Below are positions 54,430 through 63,446 of a stretch of 64,000 bases of DNA, in pieces. The notes under the pieces were generated by a model. The model had not been told where the DNA came from. It searched no databases and saw only the letters and a list, made by a program, of their open reading frames with translations. Position 1 is the first letter of the stretch; every line of letters begins with the position of its first letter. Source of the DNA: an uncultured Clostridia bacterium (GTDB lineage Bacteria > Bacillota > Clostridia > Oscillospirales > Ruminococcaceae); NCBI GenBank assembly GCA_947627875.1, contig CANQXS010000002.1, positions 146,603 to 210,602 on the forward strand. The letters are read 5' to 3'. The translations under genes were made by a program, and so were the position numbers.

Positions 54430-54545
54430 CCATACCCCCTGCCCCCTCTCCCTCAGAGAGGGCGAGGGGGTTCCACCCTACCCCCTGGTCGTTCACCGTT
54501 CGGCGAACGACACGACCCCTCCCCTCGAGGGGAGGGGTAATTGAG
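54430..54545. repeat. GC-rich palindromic repeat block
   Basis: This contains CCCTCTCCCTC...GAGGGCGAGGGG, a GTCGTTC/GAACGAC hairpin (about 54488-54511) and a perfect 22-base palindrome at 54516-54537 (CCCCTCCCCTC and its complement). It resembles interspersed palindromes seen in gut Clostridia genomes; no gene is present. Confidence 0.6.
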
Positions 54546-54607
54546 CTCCTTGAAAAAGCTTTAGAGGGTTGGAAAACGGGCGAGCAAAATACATACGCCT
54601 CCCCTAT

Positions 54608-54636
54608 TTGACATCCCCATTCCGTTATGATAGAAT
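54608..54636 (+). promoter_or_regulatory. metF operon promoter
   Basis: TTGACA (54608-54613), 17 bases, TAGAAT (54631-54636), 32 bases before the metF ATG. The leader is too short for a SAM or cobalamin riboswitch. Confidence 0.8.
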
Positions 54637-54668
54637 ATCACAAACAATTCGACTGACAGAGGTGCAAT

Positions 54669-55541
54669 ATGAGAATAGACGAAATTCTGAAAAACAAGCG
54701 GACGCTTTCGTTCGAGGTCTTTCCTCCGAAAAAGGACGGAGTTGAGCGCGAAGAGCTCTACCGCACTATCGACTCGCTGAAGGCGCTCAAGCCCGACTTT
54801 ATCAGCGTTACCTACGGCGCGGGAGGCGGCAACGCGAGAAACGCCGTTGAGATCGCAGGGCATATAAAATCGGTCGGGATAGAACCGCTCGCCCATATAA
54901 CCGGCGGTCCCTCCTCGCCCGAGGATATAGACGCCGTTACCGCCGAGCTTAAGCGCTTGGGCGTAGACAACGTTTTGGCGCTCAGAGGCGACAGACCGCT
55001 CGACTATACCGCGGAATACTGCAAATACTTCCCCCACGCGACGGACCTTATGAAATACATTGGCGATAAATTCTGCCTCGGCGGAGCCTGCTACCCCGAG
55101 GGGCATTCGGAATGCTCCACCCTCGGCGAAGACCTTATAAGCCTGAAAATGAAGCAGGACTGCGGCGCAAAGTTCCTGATAACGCAGATTTTCTACGACA
55201 ACTCCTATTACTACCGGCTTGTCCACGAGGCGGGAAAGGCGGGCATCACCGTTCCGATAATCCCCGGGATAATGCCGCTTGTAAATTCCAAGAACATCGC
55301 CCGCATAAAATCGATGTGCGGGAGCACCGTTCCGCTCGACTTCAGAAATATGATAGAAACGTATTCCCAAAGCCCCGCGGTCATGCGCGAAATAGGGCTC
55401 AACTACGCGGTTTATCAGATAATCGACCTTATAGCGAAGGGCGCGCCGGGAATACATCTTTACATTATGAACAAAGCGGACACCGCAGTTGAGATATACG
55501 AAAGGCTCAGAGAGGTTTTCAATGAACTGTTCAGAAATTAA
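54669..55541 (+). CDS. metF: 5,10-methylenetetrahydrofolate reductase
   Basis: The 290-residue TIM-barrel flavoprotein has LSFEVFPPKKDG near 14, FISVTYGAGG near 43, AHITGG near 75, LALRGD near 102 and FLITQIFYDN near 160, all MetF landmarks. It reduces methylene-THF to methyl-THF, the methyl donor for MetH two genes on. Its end overlaps the next gene by 20 bases. Confidence 0.96.
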   Translation: MRIDEILKNKRTLSFEVFPPKKDGVEREELYRTIDSLKALKPDFISVTYGAGGGNARNAVEIAGHIKSVGIEPLAHITGGPSSPEDIDAVTAELKRLGVDNVLALRGDRPLDYTAEYCKYFPHATDLMKYIGDKFCLGGACYPEGHSECSTLGEDLISLKMKQDCGAKFLITQIFYDNSYYYRLVHEAGKAGITVPIIPGIMPLVNSKNIARIKSMCGSTVPLDFRNMIETYSQSPAVMREIGLNYAVYQIIDLIAKGAPGIHLYIMNKADTAVEIYERLREVFNELFRN

Positions 55542-56142
55542 GCCGCAAATTTATAATTACCTCGGCTTTAAAGGAGTCGCGGAGTCGCCCGATACCGATG
55601 AGCTCATCGTTTCCTGCCTCGGGAAGCTCGAAAAGACCGCGCAGTTCAACAGCCTTTACAGGGCTTTTGAGAACGCTCCGGAATTTCTGAAAAAGCCGCC
55701 TTATGAGAGCTTTCTTGCGGGGACGGCGGGAGTGATACTCTCGGTAACGACCCTCGGCGCGGGGGTGGACAGGCTTATCAACCGCCTTTACCGCACCGAT
55801 ATGGCGCGGGCGGTTGTTTTTGACGCCTGCGCGAGCGCTTATCTTGAGGCGAAATCCGACGAATTCGAGCGCACACTCGGCGATAATCTTACCTACCGCT
55901 TCTGCCCCGGCTACGGAGGAAGCTCGGTTGAAGATTTGAAATATATCTTTGAAATTTTAAAGCCCGAAAAGATAGGCGTTACACTGAACGAGAGCCTGTT
56001 TATGCTTCCGGCAAAGACGATGGCGGGAGTTATCGGGATAGGAAAGAAAGTTAAAAAGACCTGCGAGGGCTGTTTTATGCTCCCGCACTGCAAATACAGG
56101 GAGGAGGGAAAGCGATGCTACGCCTCGGAAAAAACGTTATAG
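55522..56142 (+). CDS. Stand-alone methionine synthase reactivation-domain protein
   Basis: The protein has 206 residues from the ATG at 55522 inside the metF end (GAGAGG upstream). It matches the MetH AdoMet-binding activation domain in helical layout, with YRFCPGYGGSS near 140 (compare RxxPGYPACP) and a C-terminal CEGCFMLPHCKYREEGKRC cysteine cluster. In full-length MetH this domain reduces and remethylates cob(II)alamin. Here it is a separate gene between metF and the short metH, overlapping both, so it should act in trans. Confidence 0.85.
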   Translation: MNCSEIKPQIYNYLGFKGVAESPDTDELIVSCLGKLEKTAQFNSLYRAFENAPEFLKKPPYESFLAGTAGVILSVTTLGAGVDRLINRLYRTDMARAVVFDACASAYLEAKSDEFERTLGDNLTYRFCPGYGGSSVEDLKYIFEILKPEKIGVTLNESLFMLPAKTMAGVIGIGKKVKKTCEGCFMLPHCKYREEGKRCYASEKTL

Positions 56143-58463
56143 TATTCGACGGGGGCTTTGGAAGTGAGCTCGAAAGGCTCGGGCTTGAAGGCATTCCCGA
56201 GGACTTAAATATGACCTCGCCCGAGGAGATAAAGGGCATTCACCGCTCCTACTCCTGCGCGGATATAATCACGACCAACACCTTCGGATTGAACAGAATA
56301 AAGTATCATGGCGCGTATGAGCTTAAAGACGTCGCCGTTCGGGCTGTCGAGAACGCACGCGCCGCGGGAAAGACCGTTTTCTTCGACGTTGGTCCGACGG
56401 GGGCTATGCTCGAACCGATAGGAACGCTCTCGTTTGAAGAGGCTTATGAAGCCTTTGCGGAGATAGCGGATATAACTAAGGACATCGTTGACGGCTATAT
56501 CGCCGAGACCTTCTCTGACCTCTATGAGCTTAAAGCCTGCGTTCTCGCGCTGAAAGAGCATTCTGACAAGCTCGTTTTCGCAACTGCCACCTTTGATTCC
56601 ACCTGCCGCACTCTTACCGGCTCCACTCCGGAGATTGTTGCGAACACTCTCGAGGGGCTCGGGGTCGACGCGCTCGGGGTAAACTGCTCGCTCGGTCCGA
56701 AGGAGCTTCTGCCTATAGTCGAAAGGCTCGTGAACTCGACGAACGTTCCGATAATCGTTCAGCCGAACAGAGGGCTGCCGGTTCTCGAGGGCGGAAAGAC
56801 GGTTTATAAACTCGGCATAGACGAATTCGACGAGTATACCGAAAAGATGCTCGGGCTCGGAGTAAGCGTTATCGGCGGCTGCTGCGGAACGACTCCGGAA
56901 TTCATTAAGAGGATTTCCCGCTTCTCGGGAACCGAGGTAAAAAGGCGCGCGGTCGAGCCGAAAACGGTCATAAATTCCGCGAATGTGCTTGTTGAGATAG
57001 ACGGCGTTAAGATCTGCGGCGAAAGGCTCAACCCGACAGGCAAAAAGGCGCTTAAAGAGGCGCTTATCTCTGAAAACTACGACTATCTCGTCGACGAAGC
57101 TTTAAAACAGCAGGAAGCCGGCGCCGACCTTTTGGACATTAACGTAGGTCTGCCGCAGCTCGACGAAAAAAAGGTGATGCCGGCGGTCGTGAAAAAGGTT
57201 CAGGAATACTGCGACCTGCCGCTTCAGATAGACTCCTCCGACGCCGAGGCGATAGAGGCGGGCGTAAGGCTCGTCAACGGCATACCGCTTATAAACAGCG
57301 TGAACGGCGACGAGGAGGTAATGGCGCGGGTATTCCCGATAGCAAAGAAATACGGTGCGGTAGTCCTCGGGCTCGCGATGGACAAAAACGGAGTCCCGCG
57401 GACCGCCGAGGGGCGCTTTGAGATCGCGAAGCGGATAATCTCGCGCGCGGCGGATTTCGGGATTCCGCGACATAAAATTATGATAGACACCCTCGTTGTA
57501 ACTGCTTCTGCCGAGCAGGCGCTCGTAAAGGAGACCCTCGGGGCTCTGCGGCTCGTTAAGGAGCTCGGCGTTAAAACAGCGCTCGGGGTGTCGAACGTGT
57601 CGTTCGGGCTGCCGAACAGACCGCTTTTGAACCGAACCTTCCTCACGATGGCGATGACCTGCGGTCTTAATATGCCGATACTGAATCCGCTCGACGGAGA
57701 AATGACCGGAGCGGTAAAGGCGTTCGGGGTACTTTCGGGAGAGGACGAAAATTCCGAGAAATTCATCGAAGCATATAAGGACTACTCCCCCGCCGCTCCG
57801 ACCGCGGCTCTTACATCTCAAAAGAAACAGGAAAAAAGCGCTTCTTCGCTCTACGACTGCGTTGTCGCGGGGCTTAAAAACAAAGCCGAGGAGCTCTGCG
57901 AGCGCGAGCTCGAGACCAAGGACCCGCTGAGCGTTGTAAACGATATTTTGATAAAGGCGCTCAACGAGGTCGGCTCGCTCTATGAGAGCGGAAAGCTGTT
58001 TCTGCCCCAGCTCGTTTCGGCGGCGGAGGCGGCAAAGGCGGCTTTTGCGGCTGTCGGAAGGCATATGCCGAAAGACGCCGAGCCGAAGGGCAAGGTAATT
58101 CTCGCGACGGTTAAGGGCGACGTACACGACATCGGGAAGAACATCGTAAAGGTCGTGCTCGAGTCATATGGCTACAGGGTGATAGACCTCGGCAAGGACG
58201 TTCCGCCCGAGAGGGTCGTTGAGGCATATAAGGAGCACAAGCCCATTGTGATCGGGCTTTCGGCGCTTATGACGACGACGGTAAAGGGAATGGAGGAGAC
58301 TGTTGCCGCCTTAAGAGCAGAAAACTGCACTGCGAAGATATTCGTGGGCGGGGCTGTTCTCAACGCGGAGACGGCAGAGAGAATCGGCGCGGACTACTAT
58401 ACCCGCGACGCGCTCGAAATGGCAAAGCTCCTCGACGAGCTGTTCCCGCAAAATAAGGGATAA
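56115..58463 (+). CDS. metH: Cobalamin-dependent methionine synthase lacking the activation domain
   Basis: The 782-residue protein has the homocysteine module (~1-290, zinc site GVNCSLGP and GGCCGTTPEF), the pterin-binding module (~295-560, GERLNPTGKKAL and DINVGLPQLDE) and the cap/B12 module (~600-780, GDVHDIGKNIV near 667, His as lower axial ligand, then GLSALMTTTV). Full MetH is ~1,200 residues; the missing reactivation domain is encoded just upstream. It transfers methyl from methyl-THF to homocysteine. ATG at 56115 overlaps the activation gene by 28 bases. Confidence 0.95.
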   Translation: MLRLGKNVIVFDGGFGSELERLGLEGIPEDLNMTSPEEIKGIHRSYSCADIITTNTFGLNRIKYHGAYELKDVAVRAVENARAAGKTVFFDVGPTGAMLEPIGTLSFEEAYEAFAEIADITKDIVDGYIAETFSDLYELKACVLALKEHSDKLVFATATFDSTCRTLTGSTPEIVANTLEGLGVDALGVNCSLGPKELLPIVERLVNSTNVPIIVQPNRGLPVLEGGKTVYKLGIDEFDEYTEKMLGLGVSVIGGCCGTTPEFIKRISRFSGTEVKRRAVEPKTVINSANVLVEIDGVKICGERLNPTGKKALKEALISENYDYLVDEALKQQEAGADLLDINVGLPQLDEKKVMPAVVKKVQEYCDLPLQIDSSDAEAIEAGVRLVNGIPLINSVNGDEEVMARVFPIAKKYGAVVLGLAMDKNGVPRTAEGRFEIAKRIISRAADFGIPRHKIMIDTLVVTASAEQALVKETLGALRLVKELGVKTALGVSNVSFGLPNRPLLNRTFLTMAMTCGLNMPILNPLDGEMTGAVKAFGVLSGEDENSEKFIEAYKDYSPAAPTAALTSQKKQEKSASSLYDCVVAGLKNKAEELCERELETKDPLSVVNDILIKALNEVGSLYESGKLFLPQLVSAAEAAKAAFAAVGRHMPKDAEPKGKVILATVKGDVHDIGKNIVKVVLESYGYRVIDLGKDVPPERVVEAYKEHKPIVIGLSALMTTTVKGMEETVAALRAENCTAKIFVGGAVLNAETAERIGADYYTRDALEMAKLLDELFPQNKG

Positions 58464-58515
58464 AAGCGGAGCGGGAAGGGCTAAAAATCGGTGTTTGCAA
58501 AGGAGCGAGGTTATC

Positions 58516-58872
58516 GTGAAAAAAGCATTTTTATCTTTCGCCGTTATCTTTATTCTTGCTTTTTCCTTATGCGCTTGTACTCATCGGGATTTGGCGGATA
58601 TGACTTACGGAGAAGGCGACGGGTATGCAACCATAGTATGGGGCGATAAGACCTATGTACCATACGGCGCATTATCCGAATATGGTGAGCGTGGAAAGCA
58701 AATCGGAATCGTTGATGGGAATAAGGATGACAGAGTTTATGAATTAAAAGGATATTCGGTTGACAAATGGATTGTAAATTCGTTTCCTCACGATGCGGCT
58801 ATGCTGCTAAGAGAAGTAAATGTCACCGACATACCCGACGGTTGGCAGTCAGAATACGAATGGAACAATTAA
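58516..58872 (+). CDS. Small lipoprotein of unknown function
   Basis: The lipoprotein has 118 residues from a GTG at 58516 with AGGAG upstream. Signal peptide with lipobox LCAC (Cys20). The mature part is rich in Gly, Tyr and Asp with short strands (ATIVWGDKTYVPYGALSEYG, GIVDGNKDDRVYELKGYS) and has no recognised family. It is 52 bases after metH, more AT-rich, and ends at a strong terminator. A link with methionine or cobalamin metabolism is not supported beyond position. Confidence 0.75.
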   Translation: MKKAFLSFAVIFILAFSLCACTHRDLADMTYGEGDGYATIVWGDKTYVPYGALSEYGERGKQIGIVDGNKDDRVYELKGYSVDKWIVNSFPHDAAMLLREVNVTDIPDGWQSEYEWNN

Positions 58873-58898
58873 ATTCCCGTTTACCGCCGAATAAGAGC

Positions 58899-58930
58899 AA
58901 AAAAGCAGACGTTATTTCGTCTGCTTTTGC
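58899..58930. terminator. Bidirectional terminator
   Basis: AAAAGCAGACG (58901-58911) pairs with CGTCTGCTTTT (58918-58928); A and T tracts flank both sides. It separates the lipoprotein gene from the convergent ECF gene. Confidence 0.88.
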
Positions 58931-58934
58931 TTTA

Positions 58935-59654
58935 TTACCGATTCGGATTTTGCTGTGAGATTTGATTTTTAAACCTCGAAAATGTGCTTTTGAGCGGTCT
59001 GAAAAGCAGGAACACGCTCACCGCCGCGCAGACCGTCTGGGGCAGCATCGCTAAAAATCCGCCGTAGAAATAACCTGCCGCGGCTTCGGCGCTGTAGCCC
59101 ATCGTGAGCGGGGTTATGACGTCGTCAAGAAGAGTGAAGAAGACCGTCATAAAGACTGCGGCGGAGGTGACCGAGGCGAGCTCGGCGGCGCTCTCCGCCT
59201 TTTTTATGAGCGCGGCTATGAGATAAAAAATCAGTATGACTGCGGTGAGCCCGAAAATCACCCAGAGCATTACCCTTACGCGTGTCTTATAAAGAGCGCT
59301 TATCGGCACTCCCCTAACGGCGAAATATCCGCTAAGAGCCATTATCGCGAGCGCTATTGCGGGGCAGAGCTTAAGCAGCGCGGGGCGCTCGCCCATCAGC
59401 CCGAAAACGACCGCGAAGAGGCTGTAATAAAGAAGATACAGGAGTATGACATTCGGGAAAAAGCCGTAAATAAGGCATCGCAGGAGCGAAAAGGCTATCC
59501 CGACGGCGGCGCCGCAGCGGACTCCGAATACATAGCAGAAGCAGAGAAAGAACGCGGTGACGAGCTCTACCCCCGAGACAAACCCGAGGACATACTGTAT
59601 CGCTATGAGAAGCGCAGTCGTCACCGCGCAGAGAGCGAGTCTTTTTGCATTCAT
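58935..59654 (-). CDS. ECF transporter S-component-like membrane protein (probable corrinoid uptake)
   Basis: The 239-residue protein has six or seven hydrophobic helices with the S-component layout (N-terminal MNAKRLALCAVTTALLIAI, a FGVRCGAAVGIAFSLL motif near 43). S-components bind a vitamin and share an EcfAAT module, which is not in the window. Its ATG overlaps the DUF4430 stop (ATGA), and both lie under a cobalamin riboswitch, so the likely ligand is a cobalamin or related corrinoid. The specificity is inferred from the riboswitch. Confidence 0.82.
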   Translation of the reverse strand: MNAKRLALCAVTTALLIAIQYVLGFVSGVELVTAFFLCFCYVFGVRCGAAVGIAFSLLRCLIYGFFPNVILLYLLYYSLFAVVFGLMGERPALLKLCPAIALAIMALSGYFAVRGVPISALYKTRVRVMLWVIFGLTAVILIFYLIAALIKKAESAAELASVTSAAVFMTVFFTLLDDVITPLTMGYSAEAAAGYFYGGFLAMLPQTVCAAVSVFLLFRPLKSTFSRFKNQISQQNPNR

Positions 59655-60103
59655 CAGTATGATTCCACGGTAAGGACGTAGGTCTCGCCCTTTACCATAA
59701 TGAGCCCCGAAACGCCGTAGGAAGCGCTTGCGCAGGCCGTGCCGTCGTAATCGTAGGTACCGTATTCCGCGTTCGAATAGGATACGCCCTCGTATTCGCC
59801 GAGGGTGGTGTAAATCGCCCAGTATTCGTTTGCGGAGGCGTCTGGAGTGTAGCCGTTCACCGAAGTGATGTAATAGCCGTAGTCGCCGTCTTCGCCTTCA
59901 AACGAGAGTCCGCCCTCTTCCTTGAGCGCGTTAAGTGCGTCTAAAAGGCTTCCGCCGGTGGCTTCGGCTTCAATTACTACAAGATTGTCGGAGCTTCTGA
60001 GGAGCTTAGCACCGACAGAAGAGCTTTCGCCGCAGGAAGCGAGCGAAACGGCCGCCAAAATTACGGCTAAGATAACCGAAAGGATCTTTGCGGGTTTTTT
60101 CAT
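59654..60103 (-). CDS. DUF4430-domain lipoprotein (intrinsic-factor-like, probable corrinoid binder)
   Basis: The 149-residue lipoprotein has lipobox LASC (Cys24) and then a DUF4430 domain (LDALNALKEEGGLSFEGED, GYYITSVNG, NEYWAIYTTLGEY), the fold of the C-terminal domain of transcobalamin and intrinsic factor. Under a cobalamin riboswitch and coupled to an ECF S-component, it probably captures corrinoids at the cell surface. The ATG at 60103 has a GGAGGA site. Confidence 0.87.
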   Translation of the reverse strand: MKKPAKILSVILAVILAAVSLASCGESSSVGAKLLRSSDNLVVIEAEATGGSLLDALNALKEEGGLSFEGEDGDYGYYITSVNGYTPDASANEYWAIYTTLGEYEGVSYSNAEYGTYDYDGTACASASYGVSGLIMVKGETYVLTVESY

Positions 60104-60118
60104 AAAAATTCCTCCTTA

Positions 60119-60302
60119 AATTAAAAAATGCCCGACTCTCGGGCATAGCAAAAAGACGCCGCTTAAATTCTCCTCTGCCCGAGAAAACGGCGTATTCGGC
60201 GGGCAGGCTATCGGACTTTTACCGTAATGACTGTTGCGGCGGATTTTCACCGCGCTTCCCCTGCTCTCTGCCGCTAAAAGGCGGCAACTCCGCTGAATCA
60301 TA
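60119..60302 (-). ncRNA. Cobalamin riboswitch with terminator
   Basis: On the minus strand the leader holds the conserved cobalamin-aptamer blocks: GGGGAAGCGCGGTGAAAATC near 60255, CCGCCGCAACAGTC (B12-box equivalent), ACGGTAAAAGTCCGATA and GCCTGCC near 60200, in the right order. A terminator GCCCGA-gag-TCGGGC followed by TTTTTTAA lies at 60147-60121 just before the DUF4430 gene. High cobalamin should stop transcription of the uptake pair. An upstream CTCGGGCAGA segment could pair with the terminator arm as antiterminator. Confidence 0.93.
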
Positions 60303-60364
60303 TTGATTTTGGATAATTATAGCATCGGGGCGGGAGGATGTCAAGGAAAAAATATTTTTATGGG

Positions 60365-60614
60365 GAAAATTTGCCTCACTCGCCGTTCGGCAAATCAGGG
60401 GACCAATGCGGCGTCAAAGTTTGCACAAGCCGTACTTCCTGCACGCCGCATAGGCTGAGCCCTTCGGGCTCGCCCCAAACCACCGAACGGATTCGGGCTA
60501 CCCTCCTGATTCTTGATTGAATAAGGATTTCGCGCTCTACGGAGCGCGACCAAAGGCTTCTCGCCTCTGGACTCTCGCGAGCCTTTTGAAAAAGGCTCGA
60601 CCGAAAACTTTTAT
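60365..60614 (+). repeat. Structured dispersed repeat, copy B
   Basis: Inverted relative to copy A. The 46-base hairpin is at 60406-60451 with the same 9-bp arms; the end is GACCGAAAACTTTT near 60601-60614. The middle (GGCTGAGCCC and CGCGCTCTACGGAGCGCG palindromes) is not shared. Confidence 0.75.
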
Positions 60615-60655
60615 GCTATGCGTGCATTTTTAACTTTCGGCTGACTTTTGAACTC

Positions 60656-60684
60656 TTTACAATTCCGAAAAAGTGTGATATACT
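60656..60684 (+). promoter_or_regulatory. lepA promoter
   Basis: TTTACA (60656-60661), 17 bases, TATACT (60679-60684), 49 bases before the ATG. Confidence 0.78.
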
Positions 60685-60732
60685 TATTGTGTTTCTGCCG
60701 AATAATTCTCAAACTGCGTCAGGAGACTGATC

Positions 60733-62535
60733 ATGGATAGCGAAAACATTAGAAACTTTTGCATAATCGCGCATATTGACCACGGAAAGTCGACCCTTGC
60801 CGACAGGATACTCGAGCTCACCGAAACCGTTGCCGCAAGGGATATGGAGGAACAGCTCCTCGACAATATGGACATAGAGCGAGAGCGCGGAATAACGATA
60901 AAAGCGCGCGCCGTAAGGCTGAAATATCATTCAGACAACGGCGGCGACTATATTTTCAATCTCATCGACACCCCCGGGCATGTTGACTTCAACTATGAAG
61001 TCTCGCGCTCACTCGCAGCCTGCGAAGGCGCGATACTCGTTGTCGACGCCTCTCAGGGAATCGAGGCGCAGACTCTCGCGAACACCTATCTCGCAATAGA
61101 GCACGACTTAGAGGTCGTACCGGTAATAAACAAAATCGACCTTCCGAGCGCGCACCCCGAAAACGTCATCGCCGAAATCGAGAACGTCATAGGTCTTCCC
61201 GCCGAGGACGCGCCGAGGATATCGGCAAAGATGGGAATAAACATCAAAGAGGTCCTCGAAAAGGTAATAACCGATATCCCCGCGCCGAAGGGAGACCCCG
61301 AAGCGCCGCTCAAATGCCTTATCTTCGACAGCGTTTACGACTCATATAAAGGCGTTATCATTTATGTGAGGGTCAAGGAAGGGACGCTTAAGGTCGGAGA
61401 CACAATTAAACTTATGGCGACCGGCGCACAGTTCCAGACCGTGGAGGTAGGATATATGGGCGCTACGGAGCTAATTCCCTCGGGGATACTCTCGGCGGGA
61501 GAAGTGGGGTATATCACCGCCTCGATAAAGAGCATTTCGGACACGAAGGTCGGCGACACCGTTACCGACGCTTTCAGACCCTGCGCCGAAGCCCTCCCCG
61601 GCTACAGGAACGTTCAGTCGATGGTGTTTTCAGGAATATACCCCGCCGACGGCTCGAAATACGAGGACCTCAAGGACGCCCTCGAAAAGCTGAGGCTCAA
61701 CGACGCTTCGCTGACATTCGAGCCGGAGACATCGGTAGCCCTCGGATTCGGGTTCAGATGCGGGTTTTTGGGGCTGCTGCATATGGACATAATCCAGGAG
61801 CGCCTCGAACGGGAATACAACCTCGACCTCATTACGACCGCTCCGTCGGTAATATATAAGGTCACGCTGACGACCGGCGAGGTTAGATTTATAGACAACC
61901 CCACCAACTACCCCGACCCTTCGCTGATACAGTCTGCCGAGGAGCCGATAATCAACGCGCATATATTCACGCCTTCTGATTACGTCGGGAACGTTATGGA
62001 GCTCTGCCAGGAGCGCCGAGGGACCTTCAGGGATATGAAATATATCGACGACAAGCGAGTAGACATTCACTACGAGCTCCCGCTCAACGAGGTCATCTAC
62101 GACTTCTTCGACACTCTCAAATCCCGCACGCGGGGCTACGCCTCATACGACTACGAGATGCTCGGCTACGCGCCCTCGAAGCTCGTAAAGCTCGACCTGC
62201 TTCTCAACGGCGAAATAGTCGACGCGCTGAGCTTTATCGTCCACGCAGACAGAGCCTATAACCGCGCGCGGAGGCTCTGCGAAAAGCTTAAGGAGAACAT
62301 TCCGCGCCAGCTCTTCGAGATACCCATTCAGGCGGCTATCGGCGGAAAAATCATCGCCCGCGAGACCGTTAAGGCTTACCGCAAGGACGTTCTTGCGAAA
62401 TGCTACGGCGGCGACATAACCCGCAAAAAGAAGCTCCTTGAAAAGCAAAAAGAGGGTAAAAAGCGAATGAGACAGCTTGGAACAGTGGAAGTCCCTCAGG
62501 AAGCTTTTATGAGCGTTCTTAAGCTCGACTCTTAA
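60733..62535 (+). CDS. lepA: Elongation factor 4 (LepA)
   Basis: The 600-residue translational GTPase has G1 AHIDHGKST near 12, RERGITIKA near 49, [14 protein letters not shown] near 78 and NKIDLP near 133, with the LepA-specific C-terminal domain ending in [19 protein letters not shown]. It back-translocates or rescues stalled ribosomes under stress. AGGAG precedes the ATG. A membrane protein gene follows after 12 bases. Confidence 0.97.
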   Translation: MDSENIRNFCIIAHIDHGKSTLADRILELTETVAARDMEEQLLDNMDIERERGITIKARAVRLKYHSDNGGDYIFNLIDTPGHVDFNYEVSRSLAACEGAILVVDASQGIEAQTLANTYLAIEHDLEVVPVINKIDLPSAHPENVIAEIENVIGLPAEDAPRISAKMGINIKEVLEKVITDIPAPKGDPEAPLKCLIFDSVYDSYKGVIIYVRVKEGTLKVGDTIKLMATGAQFQTVEVGYMGATELIPSGILSAGEVGYITASIKSISDTKVGDTVTDAFRPCAEALPGYRNVQSMVFSGIYPADGSKYEDLKDALEKLRLNDASLTFEPETSVALGFGFRCGFLGLLHMDIIQERLEREYNLDLITTAPSVIYKVTLTTGEVRFIDNPTNYPDPSLIQSAEEPIINAHIFTPSDYVGNVMELCQERRGTFRDMKYIDDKRVDIHYELPLNEVIYDFFDTLKSRTRGYASYDYEMLGYAPSKLVKLDLLLNGEIVDALSFIVHADRAYNRARRLCEKLKENIPRQLFEIPIQAAIGGKIIARETVKAYRKDVLAKCYGGDITRKKKLLEKQKEGKKRMRQLGTVEVPQEAFMSVLKLDS

Positions 62536-62547
62536 GGAGGAAGAAAT

Positions 62548-63366
62548 ATGAACAAATCAGTTTTGTCAAACAAATGGCTCAAGCTCGCGGTATCGCTGCT
62601 TACATTTGCATATCTTGCGCTTATCGCCGCTCTTTCCTGGTGGACATTCCTCTATGAGATCCGCTTTAAAAGCGACAGAGCGTTCGATATCGTATATATC
62701 GCCGCGAGCGCAATATTCCTGATACTGATGCTCTATACCCGCAAGCAGCTCCCGACGCGCTTTATTTCTATGGCGCTGCTGTTTCCGGTGTTCCTGCTTA
62801 TAATCTTCAACACCGCAAGACCGGTTATCTACGTTCCCCCGCTCGTGGTTGGGATAGTCCTCTTCTTTGCCTGCTCTGCCTCGGAATCGACAAAGGTCAT
62901 TATGGGAACGATCTATATACTGCTCTACGTCGTGGGATTGGTGATGTTCTTTATCGCGAGCACTCTCTTCGGAGGCTCGTCGGTCGAGACTGTGATAAAT
63001 TCCTCGGCACCCCAGGAGATAACCTCGCAGTATGATATGGCTCAGATAGACAACCTCAACGCGATGAGCGTTTCGCCGAGCGGAAAATACCGCTATTACA
63101 TCGTAGACGTTCAGGACAATTCCAGAGGAAAGGTTATGATAGTTGTTGAGCCGAACGACAGGGATATCGAATACCGCTATTTCACCCTTGTTGAAGTCGG
63201 ATATACGAGCCGCGTTGCGATTTATTCTACTCGCGGCGTAACGCCGGACATAAGATGGGTAGACGACCAGACGATAAGCTACACCTTCGGCGACGGCGAG
63301 TGGAAAACCTCGACGATAACCGAAATGAAGGACAAGAACTACCTGCGATTCTTAAATATCGGATAA
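62548..63366 (+). CDS. Membrane protein with C-terminal extracytoplasmic domain, unknown
   Basis: The 272-residue protein has about five helices in residues 12-140 (e.g. LAVSLLTFAYLALIAALSWW), then a ~125-residue soluble domain with alternating strands (YRYYIVDVQDNSRGKVMIVV, RVAIYSTRGV) likely outside the cell. The family is not recognised; uncharacterised Clostridia proteins show this layout. AAGGAGG precedes the ATG 12 bases after lepA, so they are probably co-transcribed, and a terminator follows. Confidence 0.75.
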   Translation: MNKSVLSNKWLKLAVSLLTFAYLALIAALSWWTFLYEIRFKSDRAFDIVYIAASAIFLILMLYTRKQLPTRFISMALLFPVFLLIIFNTARPVIYVPPLVVGIVLFFACSASESTKVIMGTIYILLYVVGLVMFFIASTLFGGSSVETVINSSAPQEITSQYDMAQIDNLNAMSVSPSGKYRYYIVDVQDNSRGKVMIVVEPNDRDIEYRYFTLVEVGYTSRVAIYSTRGVTPDIRWVDDQTISYTFGDGEWKTSTITEMKDKNYLRFLNIG

Positions 63367-63368
63367 AG

Positions 63369-63402
63369 CAAAACCGCCGACCTAACGTCGGCGGTTTTTT
63401 AT
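63369..63402 (+). terminator. Terminator after lepA unit
   Basis: AAAACCGCCGAC pairs with GTCGGCGGTTTT around a short loop, then TT. Confidence 0.9.
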
Positions 63403-63446
63403 GTACACAGCCGGAGCTATTGCCCCGACTGCGTGAAAAAATGCGA

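Noticed and set aside
54121..54545. Insertion sequence or genes in the gap after queA (several short ORFs)
   Set aside because: No transposase or terminal inverted repeats with target duplication; ORFs overlap palindromes and match the copy at 60.4 kb in structure rather than in coding frame.
57102..58127. A 341-codon frame antisense to metH
   Set aside because: Shadow of metH codon usage; Arg/Tyr-rich, no family pattern, no ribosome site.
56115..58463. metH as a truncated pseudogene
   Set aside because: All three modules are complete and the missing activation domain is present as an overlapping gene just upstream.
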